This document shows, in pieces, positions 35,562 through 44,420 of a stretch of 44,420 bases of DNA. Made by a program: the position numbers and the translations under genes. Under the pieces are notes generated by a model. The model was not told the DNA's origin, made no database searches, and was given only the letters and a program-made list of their open reading frames with translations. The first letter of the stretch is position 1, and each line of letters begins with the position of its first letter. Origin of the DNA: Shewanella sp. Isolate13 (GTDB taxonomy: Bacteria > Pseudomonadota > Gammaproteobacteria > Enterobacterales > Shewanellaceae); assembly GCF_022398325.1 (NCBI RefSeq), contig NZ_JAKEVD010000020.1, positions 39,838-84,257 of the forward strand, written 5' to 3'.

Positions 35562-36879
35562 GGGTGTTGATCTCCCTATCATTTAATTGCGTTGCGTCAG
35601 TTGTTTTGTTCGCATTGGTTACAAAATTATTATCCGACAGGCGCATAAGATCATGGATCGCTTCAAGCAGTTTTTGCACCCGCTTTAGTTCGGTATGGCC
35701 GGCAATTTCCTTATAAAATTCATCTGGCTTTGCCAGTGAATGTTTACGTTTTTCAATAATCAGCTTACTGGTGGAGGCAATACACAAACGGCCATCGGGG
35801 GCGATCTCTACCATAGGCGAAATAAAATTCCGATTGAGATCGAGTAAGGTTTCTATCATTGCTGGGGATAAAAAGCGTGCCGCGGTGAGTTTATCGCAAG
35901 CCAATACTCGATAAATGTCATTAAATGCATTCGATTCTGTTTGATACTTTTCTCGATAAACCGAGCCTTTAAGTTTTACCTCATCCTCGGCATCTATGCA
36001 TAAGCCTTTAGCAAATGGGAAATCGAGCAACATACCGTAACGGTCGCGATCCTCATGCACGGTTTTGGTTTTATAACCGCCATTACCATCTGAGCTGGTT
36101 TGCGTGCGTTTTACCGTGTACTGAAAGTGATAAAGTTTATAGTTAAAGCAGTGCTGCTCGCCTTGATATTGTCCTTCAAAAAGCTGCAGCATATCGCGGC
36201 TGCCATTACCTCGACGAAACTCTACAAACTGTTTATCAAGGGCGCTTACTTTATCTTCTGCCGATGCCTTAGCTTGTTTTAAGCCATTATTAAATAGCGC
36301 GTCTTGCAGGAAGATTTTGTCAGAAAGGTGTTTACGCCAATTAGCACGATAATCCAGCCACACCCAAGTGAGTGAGCTGGCAATAATCAACACAAACCAC
36401 AGCGAAAATTGATGGTCGTCAATTTCGCCTACGCTAATCACATAGCCAAAACCATACATCAGCGCCCAATAGATTTTAGGCCACTCAGGCACAAATATTG
36501 TCACTGCAACCATTGCAGCCACCAGCAGTGCAAAATTCACAGGCATAGGGACAGGCAACCAACCGCGCTCGTGGCAAAAACTGACTAACAATGTGCTCAG
36601 CGCTACTGGGAGCCAATAACAAGAGTAATCAATAACTAACTTAGCTAATGGCTCAACTTGTTCATACCAGAGCCGCATAAATATGAAGACGATACACAAA
36701 ACACTAGCGCTAACCAGTAACCACTTAATCGCGTGCGTTATCTTATCGCGGTAATCCAAGGGTCCCGGATGGTGTTTAACTTGATTGATGACCTCAAGCA
36801 GATCACTTTGAGAGGTAGCGGCATCAACATCACTGCGCAGCTTGGCAATATGTTGTGCAACAATTTGGTTATGCTGCAT
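35548..36879 (-). CDS. DUF3137-like membrane protein, first tandem copy
   Basis: A 443-residue paralogue of the next gene: MQHNQIVAQHIAKLRSDVDAATSQSDL corresponds to the neighbour's N-terminus, then HHPGPLDYRDKI, membrane helices, ALFNNGL, the GQYQGE...KLYHFQYTVKRT block, LLDFPFA, ESNAFNDIYRVLACDKLTAARFLSPAM, and a shared C-terminal AGHTELKRVQKLLEAIHDLMRLSDNNF. I start it at the ATG (36879) preceded by AAGGA; the frame is open 22 codons further upstream without a good site. The 14-bp overlap and shared architecture with lemA downstream suggest a three-gene membrane complex. Confidence 0.75.
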   Translation of the reverse strand: MQHNQIVAQHIAKLRSDVDAATSQSDLLEVINQVKHHPGPLDYRDKITHAIKWLLVSASVLCIVFIFMRLWYEQVEPLAKLVIDYSCYWLPVALSTLLVSFCHERGWLPVPMPVNFALLVAAMVAVTIFVPEWPKIYWALMYGFGYVISVGEIDDHQFSLWFVLIIASSLTWVWLDYRANWRKHLSDKIFLQDALFNNGLKQAKASAEDKVSALDKQFVEFRRGNGSRDMLQLFEGQYQGEQHCFNYKLYHFQYTVKRTQTSSDGNGGYKTKTVHEDRDRYGMLLDFPFAKGLCIDAEDEVKLKGSVYREKYQTESNAFNDIYRVLACDKLTAARFLSPAMIETLLDLNRNFISPMVEIAPDGRLCIASTSKLIIEKRKHSLAKPDEFYKEIAGHTELKRVQKLLEAIHDLMRLSDNNFVTNANKTTDATQLNDREINTHACT

Positions 36880-37017
36880 TAAAATCCTTGTACAACTACA
36901 GACTAAGGGTAAAAAAACAAGGGACGAATTATGCAGAAAAAACACTAAAAATACAGCGGTTTAAGTCACTTTTTATCAAAGCGCTATCGGCCAGTTATTT
37001 TATAAAATATAAAGCGC

Positions 37018-37093
37018 TTTATAGCGGGGCTTTGAGGTTAGTAACAACTTACATTGTTTTTATTAGATAAAAACAATGTATAAGCGCTATAAA
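37018..37093. repeat. Nested AT-rich palindrome upstream of the DUF3137-like genes
   Basis: A perfect 12-bp hairpin ACATTGTTTTTA / TAAAAACAATGT (37051-37079) sits inside a wider pair TTTATAGCG / CGCTATAAA (37018-37026, 37085-37093). It lies between the tdk terminator and the start at 36879, in the likely promoter region. Confidence 0.65.
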
Positions 37094-37100
37094 AAATTTA

Positions 37101-37132
37101 CAAAAAAGGCCAACACTTGCTAGCGTTGGCCT
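37101..37132 (-). terminator. Rho-independent terminator of tdk
   Basis: On the minus strand the stem AGGCCAAC / GTTGGCCT is followed by TTTTTT, 26 bases after the tdk stop. Confidence 0.9.
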
Positions 37133-37157
37133 ACTTTATCTCTAGGAGCAATCGTCA

Positions 37158-37736
37158 TTAGTCCCAGATAAATTCTCTAAAGTGCTTACGACACACAGAC
37201 TCGTAGCTCTCGTTACCACCAATGGCGACCTGTTCGCCTTCACGCATCGGCTTACCATTGCCATCGAGACGTACTACCATATTGGCCTTACGACCGCAGT
37301 GACAGATGGTTTTAAGCTCGACTAGCTTATCGGCCCATGCCAGTAGGTATTGGCTGCCACTAAATAACTCACCTTGGAAATCGGTTTTAAGGCCGTAGCA
37401 CAGTACAGGGATATCGAGTATGTCGACCACATAGGTCAATTGCTTAACCTGTTCTTTGCTTAAAAACTGAGATTCATCGATCAAGATGCAGTGTAGGACT
37501 TGTTCTTCATTGGCGGTCACGATCAGTTTCGCGAGATCATCATCACTACCAAACACTTGAGCATCGGTCTCAATACCGATACGCGAAGCGACTTTACCTA
37601 CGCCATACCTGTCATCAATTGACGCCGTCATTACCAAGGTATTCATACCGCGTTCACGGTAGTTATAAGAAGACTGCAATAACGAAGTTGATTTACCCGC
37701 ATTCATCGCTGAGTAATAAAAATAGAGCTGCGCCAA
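37158..37736 (-). CDS. tdk: Thymidine kinase
   Basis: A 192-residue type II thymidine kinase that phosphorylates thymidine (salvage) in the cytoplasm. The P-loop is SAMNAGKST (Lys15). The Walker B/catalytic region is ILIDESQFL. The lasso region holds zinc-binding cysteines in TICHCGRKA and SVCRKHF. Length matches the bacterial enzyme. It is a single gene with its own terminator, divergent from the M3 peptidase gene. Confidence 0.97.
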   Translation of the reverse strand: MAQLYFYYSAMNAGKSTSLLQSSYNYRERGMNTLVMTASIDDRYGVGKVASRIGIETDAQVFGSDDDLAKLIVTANEEQVLHCILIDESQFLSKEQVKQLTYVVDILDIPVLCYGLKTDFQGELFSGSQYLLAWADKLVELKTICHCGRKANMVVRLDGNGKPMREGEQVAIGGNESYESVCRKHFREFIWD

Positions 37737-38113
37737 ACTAAAATCCTTAAAGGTGAATTCGCAGCTAGTTTAGACTGTTTACCATAAAAAATCACCTTAC
37801 AGACACCATTCCGTGACGGATATTAGTTATAAACCGAGAAAAATCTATCTATGACAAAACACTTACTTTTCACCGTTATTTAGTGAGTACAACTCATAAT
37901 TCGACTTAAGCAGCAAAAAAACCTATTTTCCTATCTGGCTTGATATACAACCTCTCCGTAAACAAAACGTTAACTACCGTCTTATTATGTGACAAAGACT
38001 ACAAAACTCACACAAAACACTGCATTGGCGCACAAAATCAATCAAATTAAGACACTTTTAATACCCAAATATTAGATTAGAAGCACAATTATAATAAAGG
38101 AAGTCAAAAATCT
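37737..38113. other. tdk-dcp divergent intergenic region
   Basis: A 377-bp AT-rich region with the promoters of two divergent genes. I see no confident operator or hairpin. Confidence 0.5.
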
Positions 38114-40249
38114 ATGCATAAGACACTCGTTGCAGCGGCTATTGCCGCGACCTTAGCCTTGACCGGCTGCTCATCGACGGCGCCAACTCAACATTCAAAT
38201 GTAGAGATGGTGCAAACACAAAACCCATTCTTACAGGCGAGTAAACTACAATACGAAGCGCCAGACTTCACTCAGATTAAGGATGAGCATTTTCAACCAG
38301 CATTAGAGCGCGGGATTAAGGAGCACTATCAAGAGATCTTAACGATAGCGAATAACCCACAAGCAGCTACATTTGAAAACACCATAGTGGCGATGGAGAA
38401 AAGCGGAACACTCCTCAACCGCACCTCAAAGGTTTTCTACAACCTAACTGGCTCAAACAGTAACCCAGAGCTGCGCAGAGTACAGGGTGAGATGGCGCCA
38501 AAAATGGCTGCACATTCAGACAACATTAACCTTAACCCTGAACTATTTAAACGCATTGAAACCCTCTATAACCAGCGCGCAGAGTTAGGCTTATCGGCAG
38601 AGGAAAGTCGCTTAGTCGAGGTTTACTATAAACGCTTTGTTCGCGCCGGTGCTAAGCTTACCGAAGAGCAAAAGCAGCAGATCCGAGTGCTGAACGAAGA
38701 ACAATCAACACTGACCAACGAGTTTGCTCAGCGTCTCATGCGTCAAACAAAAGAGATCGCCGTTATCATTGATAGCAAAGCGCAACTTGCAGGCTTGTCT
38801 GACAGTGCCATTAAAGCCGCGGCTATCGATGCTAAAGCCAATGGTCATGAAGGTAAGTATCAACTCAATATCACTAACACCACCCGCCAACCTGTGCTGA
38901 CACAGCTAGAGGATCGAGAGTTACGTCAACAGATCTGGCAAGCCTCTGCCAATCGTGGTCTTGAGGGGGAGAATGAAACCGCATCACTGGTTGCCCGTCT
39001 CGCCCAACTACGCGCTGAACGAGCCCTACTACTTGGCTATGACAACTGGGCAGAGTACCGCCTAGAGCCGCAAATGGCTAAGACGCCAGAAGCAGTTTAT
39101 AAAATGTTTGGCTCTATGGTACCAGCCGTTGTTAAAAACACTCAAAAAGAAGCTGCCGATATCCAATCGATGATCGACAAAACTGGTGGTAACTTTGAAT
39201 TAGCACCTTGGGATTGGGCCTACTATGCCGAGCTAGTACGTAAAGAGAAGTTCGACTTAGATGAAGCGGCTATTCGCCCTTATTTCGAGTTTGATCGCGT
39301 CTTAGAAGATGGCGTGTTCTTTACCTTGAAAGCACTCTATGGCGTTACCCTAAAGCCACGTCCCGATCTTCCTGTATACCATGAAGATGTAAAAGCCTAT
39401 GAGATGTTCGATGAAGACGGCACCAGTATGGCCATCTTCTACGCCGATTACTTCTCACGTGAAGGTAAGCGCGGCGGTGCATGGATGAGCTCGTTCGTGA
39501 CCCAATCAGAATTACTTAACAGCAAGCCAGTTGTCGTTAACGTAATGAACATTAAGAAGGCACCTGAGGGTGAACCCACTTTTGTCAGTTACGATGAAGT
39601 AACCACCATGTTCCATGAGATGGGCCACGGCACTCACGGCATGTTCTCTAAAGTTACCTACCCGACTCTATCAGGCACTGCGGTGTCACGCGACTTTGTT
39701 GAATTCCCATCGACTTTCGAAGAAGACTGGGCAGCCCATCCAAAAGTGCTAGCGAACTATGCTAAACATTACGAAACGGGTGAGCCTATTCCACAGGAAT
39801 TACTCGGTAAGCTGCTTAAGTCCCGTAGCTTTAACCAAGGCTTCGATACCTTAGAGTATATGTCAGCAGCGCTTGTGGATTTAGAGTGGCATACTCTTGA
39901 AGCTGGCGCGCCATTGCAAGATGTCGCAAGCTTTGAAGCCGCAGCGCTTAAGAAGCACGGCGTAGACTTACCCGCGGTTCCGCCGCGCTATAAGTCAGCC
40001 TACTTCGCTCACGCTTTCCCAGGTGGCTACTCGGCAAGTTATTACGCCTATATGTGGAGTGAAATTTTAGCCGCTGATGCCTTTGCTTATGTGCAAACGC
40101 AAGGTGGGTTAGATCGCGAGATTGGCATGAAGTTTAGAAAAACGATTCGTGAAGTGGGCAACACCGTCGCCCCTATGGATGCCTATAAAGCCTTTAGAGG
40201 CCAAGAGCCAACAACTGAGGCACTACTAGAGCGTCGTGGACTAAACTAA
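38114..40249 (+). CDS. dcp: M3-family peptidyl-dipeptidase (Dcp-like) lipoprotein
   Basis: A 711-residue zinc metallopeptidase of the thimet oligopeptidase/Dcp family that removes dipeptides from the C-terminus of short peptides. A lipoprotein signal (LALTGCSS, lipobox LTGC at Cys19) places it on the envelope side of the membrane. The zinc site is FHEMGHGTHG with His501, Glu502 and His505; the third ligand is expected in the following VEFPSTFEEDW stretch. The C-terminal FPGGYSASYYAYMWSE contains the substrate-binding Tyr/Gly loop. AAGGAAG lies 11 bases before the ATG. Name by closest family; OpdA-like specificity is possible. Confidence 0.9.
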   Translation: MHKTLVAAAIAATLALTGCSSTAPTQHSNVEMVQTQNPFLQASKLQYEAPDFTQIKDEHFQPALERGIKEHYQEILTIANNPQAATFENTIVAMEKSGTLLNRTSKVFYNLTGSNSNPELRRVQGEMAPKMAAHSDNINLNPELFKRIETLYNQRAELGLSAEESRLVEVYYKRFVRAGAKLTEEQKQQIRVLNEEQSTLTNEFAQRLMRQTKEIAVIIDSKAQLAGLSDSAIKAAAIDAKANGHEGKYQLNITNTTRQPVLTQLEDRELRQQIWQASANRGLEGENETASLVARLAQLRAERALLLGYDNWAEYRLEPQMAKTPEAVYKMFGSMVPAVVKNTQKEAADIQSMIDKTGGNFELAPWDWAYYAELVRKEKFDLDEAAIRPYFEFDRVLEDGVFFTLKALYGVTLKPRPDLPVYHEDVKAYEMFDEDGTSMAIFYADYFSREGKRGGAWMSSFVTQSELLNSKPVVVNVMNIKKAPEGEPTFVSYDEVTTMFHEMGHGTHGMFSKVTYPTLSGTAVSRDFVEFPSTFEEDWAAHPKVLANYAKHYETGEPIPQELLGKLLKSRSFNQGFDTLEYMSAALVDLEWHTLEAGAPLQDVASFEAAALKKHGVDLPAVPPRYKSAYFAHAFPGGYSASYYAYMWSEILAADAFAYVQTQGGLDREIGMKFRKTIREVGNTVAPMDAYKAFRGQEPTTEALLERRGLN

Positions 40250-40280
40250 GCTATCAAAGCGCTATACATAGCCTGAAAAC

Positions 40281-40313
40281 AAAAAATCCGCTCTAAACAG
40301 AGCGGATTTTTTT
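40281..40313. terminator. Bidirectional terminator between dcp and the antiporter gene
   Basis: A perfect 12-bp stem AAAATCCGCTCT / AGAGCGGATTTT with loop AAAC, A-run on the left and TTTTTTT on the right. It serves both convergent genes. Confidence 0.95.
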
Positions 40314-40390
40314 AGTTAATGCCTATCTTTAATCTATGAGTTAACTTTCCCTTTTCTTCCTCAAAGCTTGGTCAGATTGACAAGATTAAC

Positions 40391-41968
40391 TTACTTACAC
40401 TGGGCATCGGGTGAACAAGCCTTAATGCGCAGTAGAATGACACTGATGACAAACAGTAGGCTACATGCAATCAAGCCAGCCATAACCGACTCCGTAAAGC
40501 CAAGCACTAAGTAGCCCACCAAGCTGATCCCTGCAACGATTAATGCATAAGGAAGCTGGGTCATCACGTGATCGATATGATGGCAGTTTGCACCAGTCGA
40601 TGACAAGATGGTGGTATCAGAGATTGGTGAACAATGGTCGCCAAATACAGCCCCAGCAAGTACTGCCGACAACATAGGTAACATCATGCCCATGTGGCTC
40701 CCCATCGCCATATCAGCAGCGATCGGTAACATGATACCGAAGGTACCCCAACTAGTTCCCGTTGAGAAAGCGGTTAAGCCAGCAAGAATAAATAGCACGG
40801 CTGGTAGCATCGCAAATGGAATATTACCTGTTGCTAGGCTCGCCATATACTTACCCGTTTCTAGCTGACCAATCACACCTGCAATCGTCCACGCAAACAG
40901 CAAGATATAGATAGCGGGTAACATAGATTTGGCGCCTTCAAATAGGCCTTTAGCGATCATAGATTTCTCTACACCTTGGTAGAGCACTAAAGCAAAGGTC
41001 ACCGCTAAGCCAATTAACGCGCCGAAGAACAATGATGAACCCACATCGGTGTTTTCGAATGCACCAATCAGGCTAAATTCTAGTCCTTTAGCGGCTAAGG
41101 CATCACCGCCGCTGCTCACCATAAAGTAAAAAGTTGCCAACACTAATACCGCGATAGGTAGGAACAATCCCATCACCTTACCGGTGTCAGCCTCTGGTAA
41201 GTCTGAGTTGGCTCCCGGTGGTAAACCTTTAGATTCATCATAGAGATCACCCTTCTGCGCATTAAGTTCATGTTGACGCATTGGACCAATATCCAGCCCC
41301 ATCAAGGCAACGCAAAGCAGTAATAGAAGTGCAAAAATCGCGTAGAAGTTCATTGGGATCATCTCAACGAACACACTTAGATGTCCCGTTTCGGTGAAAC
41401 CATGCGCCGTCAAGATGCCACCAATCAAGGCGATGATATAAGCACCCCAGCTTGATACTGGCGAGATCACACAGATTGGCGCGGCTGTCGAGTCCAGCAA
41501 GTAAGCGAGTTTACTTCGAGAAATGTAGTAACGGTCGGTCAGTGGTCTTGCGACGCTACCAACAACTAAGCTGTTGAAGTAGTCATCGATAAACACCACA
41601 CAGCCTAAGAACATGGTAAGGAGTTTTGCATCGCGCTTATTACGGATATGAGTACGCGCCCAATCGGCAAAGGCTCTCGCCGAACCACTAACCGTAATCA
41701 GTGCAGTGATCATTCCCAGCAGTACTAAGAAACCTAGAATGTATAAATTCCAGCTATTAAGGGCACCCTCATCCCAAACAAGAGCGGAAACTTTCTCACC
41801 TAGGTATTGTGCTGTTTGCATGGCAGAGAAGTCGGTAAGCAGCAGCGCTCCCAATACAATCCCCACACCCAAAGAGAGTAAAACACGACGCGTTAACATC
41901 GCCAGTACAATTGCGACTACCGGAGGTAGTAGCGACAGAGCCGAATCGGCATAGCTTATAATTGTCAT
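40391..41968 (-). CDS. Na+/H+ antiporter, NhaC family
   Basis: A 525-residue polytopic inner-membrane transporter with about 12 hydrophobic segments. Family landmarks are the GCVVFIDDYFNSLVVGSVARPLTDRYYISRSKLAYLLDSTAAPICVISPVSSWGAYI block, the AFSTGTSWGTFGIMLP motif and GDHCSPISDTTILSSTGANCHHIDHVMTQLPYA, all typical of the NhaC/YuiF group. Members exchange Na+ for H+ or, in some branches, carboxylates such as malate and lactate; the substrate is not settled by sequence. It is a single gene ending at a shared terminator. Confidence 0.9.
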   Translation of the reverse strand: MTIISYADSALSLLPPVVAIVLAMLTRRVLLSLGVGIVLGALLLTDFSAMQTAQYLGEKVSALVWDEGALNSWNLYILGFLVLLGMITALITVSGSARAFADWARTHIRNKRDAKLLTMFLGCVVFIDDYFNSLVVGSVARPLTDRYYISRSKLAYLLDSTAAPICVISPVSSWGAYIIALIGGILTAHGFTETGHLSVFVEMIPMNFYAIFALLLLLCVALMGLDIGPMRQHELNAQKGDLYDESKGLPPGANSDLPEADTGKVMGLFLPIAVLVLATFYFMVSSGGDALAAKGLEFSLIGAFENTDVGSSLFFGALIGLAVTFALVLYQGVEKSMIAKGLFEGAKSMLPAIYILLFAWTIAGVIGQLETGKYMASLATGNIPFAMLPAVLFILAGLTAFSTGTSWGTFGIMLPIAADMAMGSHMGMMLPMLSAVLAGAVFGDHCSPISDTTILSSTGANCHHIDHVMTQLPYALIVAGISLVGYLVLGFTESVMAGLIACSLLFVISVILLRIKACSPDAQCK

Positions 41969-42077
41969 TTAGTTATATTCTTCGCTAAGTACGAATGGAG
42001 GGCGACTGAACTGGTGGGATATAGCAATAGATATCTGATTACACCTGTCCTATCAGTAGCGCTCCATAGTAATATTA

Positions 42078-42302
42078 ATGGTTCGTCATCAATATAAATC
42101 TTCTTATCTTCCGGATAAGAAATACTATGGCAGTGCTGCCCCTATTTGGTCGCAGCCCCAGCAACTAGCCCCGATATGCTATGTCACTTCGGCATTAAAT
42201 CCTTTCTCGATAGATCAGTGGCATCACCCTACTTATCGATACTCATATTTAATGCACCTCTACTTCTCAGGACGCTATTTAAGACTAGCTCAAAAAGCGT
42301 GA
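42078..42302 (+). CDS. Possible small protein, unknown
   Basis: A 74-codon ORF starting at ATG, rich in aromatic residues (DQWHHPTYRYSYLMHLYFSGRY). Codon composition is not unlike that of genes here, and a strong hairpin follows its stop by 16 bases. No ribosome-binding site precedes the ATG and I recognise no family, so it may be chance. Confidence 0.25.
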   Translation: MVRHQYKSSYLPDKKYYGSAAPIWSQPQQLAPICYVTSALNPFSIDQWHHPTYRYSYLMHLYFSGRYLRLAQKA

Positions 42303-42317
42303 CGGACATAAAAACAT

Positions 42318-42351
42318 AAGCGGCTTTAGGGATGCTACCCTAAAGCCGCTT
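42318..42351 (-). terminator. Terminator downstream of etfA
   Basis: A perfect 14-bp stem AAGCGGCTTTAGGG / CCCTAAAGCCGCTT with a six-base loop. On the minus strand it is followed by ATGTTTTTATG, giving a short T-run. It lies 115 bp beyond the etfA stop. Confidence 0.75.
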
Positions 42352-42466
42352 ATCGTGACACAGATCACCAACAATACCAAGACAACCCACTACTTATTAA
42401 CAAAGAGCACACCTTAACAAAACATCTCAGGTTTGGCTCAAAGCAAGTTGCTTGACTGCTTTTGCC

Positions 42467-43390
42467 TTAAAGCTGGGCTAATAATTGCGGCACAGCGTCA
42501 AACAGATCCGCCTCTAGACCGTAATCGGCAACTTGGAAGATAGGTGCCTCTGGATCTTTGTTAATCGCCACAATGACCTTCGAGTCCTTCATACCTGCAA
42601 GGTGCTGAATCGCCCCAGAGATCCCCACGGCAATATAGAGATCAGGCGCGACAATCTTACCCGTTTGACCAACCTGCAGATCGTTAGGCACAAAGCCCGC
42701 ATCCACTGCTGCTCGAGATGCACCGACCGCGCCACCTAGCTTGTCTGCCAGCTGCTCAAGAAGGGCGAAGTTTTCACTGTTACCGAGCGCGCGCCCGCCA
42801 GATACCACTACCGATGCGCTGCCAAGCTCTGGGCGCTCCGATTCGGTAAGACTCTGCTCGACAAACTCAGCTTGTGGTGCAACATCTTGTGTAAGAGCTA
42901 CCCGCTCGGCATTGCCATCAAGCGCAACCGCATCGAATGCACTGGAGCGCACTGTCATCACTTTCTTGTCATCTAAACTTTGAACCGTCGCGAGTACGCT
43001 ACCTGCGTAGATAGGGCGGACAAATGTGTCACTGCTGACCACCTCTATCACTTCTGAAAGCTGAGACACGTCTAATAACGCTGCCACGCGCGGCAACACA
43101 TCTTTACCGAAACTTGAGGCTGGTGCTAAAACGTGTTCATAATCAGACGCGATTCCAAGCATCAACTCAGAAATGTTTTCAGCTAAATGATTGGCATAAG
43201 ACGCCGAATCGGCAACCAAGACATTGCGTACACCGGCAAGCTTTTGCGCTTCGCTGACGACGCCGTCACAATTATGCCCAACAACTAATACGTCGATCTC
43301 GCCACCAATAGCCTGACCACATGCAACCACCTTAGCGGTATCGAGCTTTAAACTGGCGTTATCGTGTTCTGCTAATACTAAAATTGCCAT
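42467..43390 (-). CDS. etfA: Electron transfer flavoprotein alpha subunit
   Basis: A 307-residue subunit carrying FAD. The C-terminal FAD domain is clear: VVSGGRALG, GGAVGASRAAVDAGFVP, then QVGQTGKIVAPDLYIAVGISGAIQHLAGMK and INKDPEAPIFQVADYGLEADLF, the ETF-alpha signature. It accepts electrons from acyl-CoA dehydrogenases such as LiuA and hands them to ETF:quinone oxidoreductase, whose gene is not in this window. Its ATG shares one base with the etfB stop (TAATG), so the subunits are translationally coupled. Confidence 0.96.
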   Translation of the reverse strand: MAILVLAEHDNASLKLDTAKVVACGQAIGGEIDVLVVGHNCDGVVSEAQKLAGVRNVLVADSASYANHLAENISELMLGIASDYEHVLAPASSFGKDVLPRVAALLDVSQLSEVIEVVSSDTFVRPIYAGSVLATVQSLDDKKVMTVRSSAFDAVALDGNAERVALTQDVAPQAEFVEQSLTESERPELGSASVVVSGGRALGNSENFALLEQLADKLGGAVGASRAAVDAGFVPNDLQVGQTGKIVAPDLYIAVGISGAIQHLAGMKDSKVIVAINKDPEAPIFQVADYGLEADLFDAVPQLLAQL

Positions 43391-44139
43391 TAGATCACCT
43401 TCGCTTCATTCTTTAACTTTTCAACCAACTCTTCTACAGACGCAACCATCACACCACCACTACGCTCAGCTGGAGGAGTGACCTTAATGATTGTCTGATG
43501 TGACTTTAGCGTAACGTCAAAATCTGCTGGGGTAAGCGTCTCTAGAGGCTTGCGCTTGGCTTTCATAATATTAGGAAGCTTGGCGTAACGAGGCTCATTT
43601 AGACGAAGATCTGCGGTAACCACTGCTGGCAATGGCAGATTAATGGTTTGCAGACCGCCATCAATTTCTCGGGTTACCACAAGTTTATCACCATCGAGCT
43701 TCACCTCTGAGGCGAAGGTGGCTTGTGGCATCTTTGCAATCGCCGCAAGCATCTGTCCGGTTTGATTGTTATCACCATCAATTGACTGTTTACCTAAGAT
43801 CACCAATTCGGCCTGCTCTTTTTGCTGCACGGCATGGATTAGCTTAGCAATCGATAACGGCACTAACTCTTCTTCGGTTTCGATATGAATCGCGCGATCG
43901 GCTCCCAAGGCTAGCGCAGTTCTTAGCTGCTCCTGAGAGGCTTTAGGCCCGATGCTTAATACGACAATTTCAGAGGCGCTTCCTGCTTCCTTTAAACGAA
44001 CGGCTTCTTCAACAGCAATCTCACAAAAAGGGTTAATCGCCATTTTTAGGTTTGCGGTATCAACGCCAGTATTGTCAGCGTTAACCCTGACTTTTACATT
44101 GGCATCGACGACACGTTTAACTGGCACCAATACTTTCAT
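43390..44139 (-). CDS. etfB: Electron transfer flavoprotein beta subunit
   Basis: A 249-residue subunit, partner of EtfA, binding AMP and docking the dehydrogenase. Landmarks are [71 protein letters not shown] and the recognition-loop region [30 protein letters not shown] lies five bases before the ATG. The promoter about 90-120 bp upstream carries a palindrome of the same type as the one before liuR, tying ETF supply to leucine catabolism. Confidence 0.96.
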   Translation of the reverse strand: MKVLVPVKRVVDANVKVRVNADNTGVDTANLKMAINPFCEIAVEEAVRLKEAGSASEIVVLSIGPKASQEQLRTALALGADRAIHIETEEELVPLSIAKLIHAVQQKEQAELVILGKQSIDGDNNQTGQMLAAIAKMPQATFASEVKLDGDKLVVTREIDGGLQTINLPLPAVVTADLRLNEPRYAKLPNIMKAKRKPLETLTPADFDVTLKSHQTIIKVTPPAERSGGVMVASVEELVEKLKNEAKVI

Positions 44140-44233
44140 AGGGCTTCCTTCTTACGTCTCTTATAATGTTCGAAGTTAAGTAACGAGCCACAAGCTATAA
44201 CGCACATGTGACTATATTACCGAAATTAGAGTC

Positions 44234-44263
44234 ACTTTACGTGCTGTTGACGTTAACGTCAAC
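44234..44263 (-). promoter_or_regulatory. etfB promoter with overlapping LiuR-like operator
   Basis: GTTGACGTTAACGTCAAC at 44246-44263 is a perfect 18-bp palindrome. On the minus strand its TTGACG can be a -35, followed after 17 bases by TAAAGT as -10 (44239-44234), giving a leader of roughly 90 bases to the etfB ATG. The box matches the operator before liuR at 12 of 16 positions and has the same offset. A weak PsrA-like sequence (TTCAAACACCCGTTCA) lies just upstream, at about 44270-44285. Confidence 0.7.
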
Positions 44264-44420
44264 CTGCTTTCAAACACCCGTTCATCGGTAATTAGTCCTA
44301 CATAGCTATTGCCTGATATAAACAGACCTAAAACATTTATTAACGCTTAATATTAGTTCTGTCATTTGAATTAACGATTTAAAAGAATAAATAATTCAGA
44401 AATAGTATTTGATCATAGGC

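Larger units (their letters stand above)
41969..42466. other. Intergenic region between the antiporter gene and etfA
   Basis: About 500 bp containing the antiporter promoter, a doubtful 74-codon ORF (42078-42302) and the strong hairpin at 42318-42351. Confidence 0.5.

Noticed and set aside
38114..40249. Programmed or split peptidase gene
   Set aside because: The frame is intact with signal peptide, zinc motif and full C-terminus; nothing is missing.

Overview
The window looks like a chromosomal segment of a Shewanella-type marine gammaproteobacterium. The main reason is a complete extracellular DMSO reductase locus of the dmsEFABG kind (decaheme cytochrome, MtrB-like outer-membrane barrel, Tat-lipoprotein DmsA, four-cluster DmsB, TorD-like chaperone). 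Other support is a periplasmic pentaheme nitrite reductase (NrfA), a LiuR-led leucine/isovalerate operon and EtfBA. Genus-level placement is inference from gene content, not from a database search.

Layout. Positions 1-294 are 21 in-phase copies of a 14-bp tandem repeat. prpE (minus) lies next to it and is divergent from liuR-liuABCD-(50-codon mini-ORF)-liuE, which runs to 10127 and is followed by a CoA-transferase pair and an APH-like kinase. From 13.5 to 23.9 kb is the anaerobic respiration block: nrfA, a small membrane protein, a RidA-family protein, an unknown helical protein, then the minus-strand dms operon. From 24.5 to 33.6 kb is accessory sequence: an ICMT-family methyltransferase, a DUF1176/LprI-like protein, an uncharacterised three-gene membrane/lipoprotein cluster, a GNAT enzyme, a gene relic, a frameshifted pentapeptide/glycine-rich lipoprotein gene, and two intergenic zones full of palindromes. 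From 33.6 kb on are LemA with two tandem DUF3137-like membrane paralogues, thymidine kinase, an M3 peptidase lipoprotein, an NhaC-type antiporter and etfBA.

How the genes work together. LiuA passes electrons to ETF, LiuB/LiuD carboxylate methylcrotonyl-CoA, LiuC hydrates the product and LiuE cleaves HMG-CoA to acetyl-CoA and acetoacetate, which the CoA-transferase can activate; PrpE can activate propionate. Near-identical 16-bp palindromes before liuR and before etfBA, each overlapping a possible -35 element, suggest that LiuR controls both ends of this pathway. NrfA and Dms provide alternative electron acceptors.

The most unusual signals are a mini-ORF that duplicates the C-terminal half of LiuD's biotinyl domain and starts at the duplicated MKM motif; a series of perfect hairpins with GGA/GGAT in the loop at 33.1-33.6 kb and flanking a 157-bp inverted-repeat element at 29.2 kb, resembling CsrA/RsmA-binding hairpins; the frameshifted glycine-rich lipoprotein; and the 14-bp tandem array. 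I did not find a clear-cut new defence system or mobile island.
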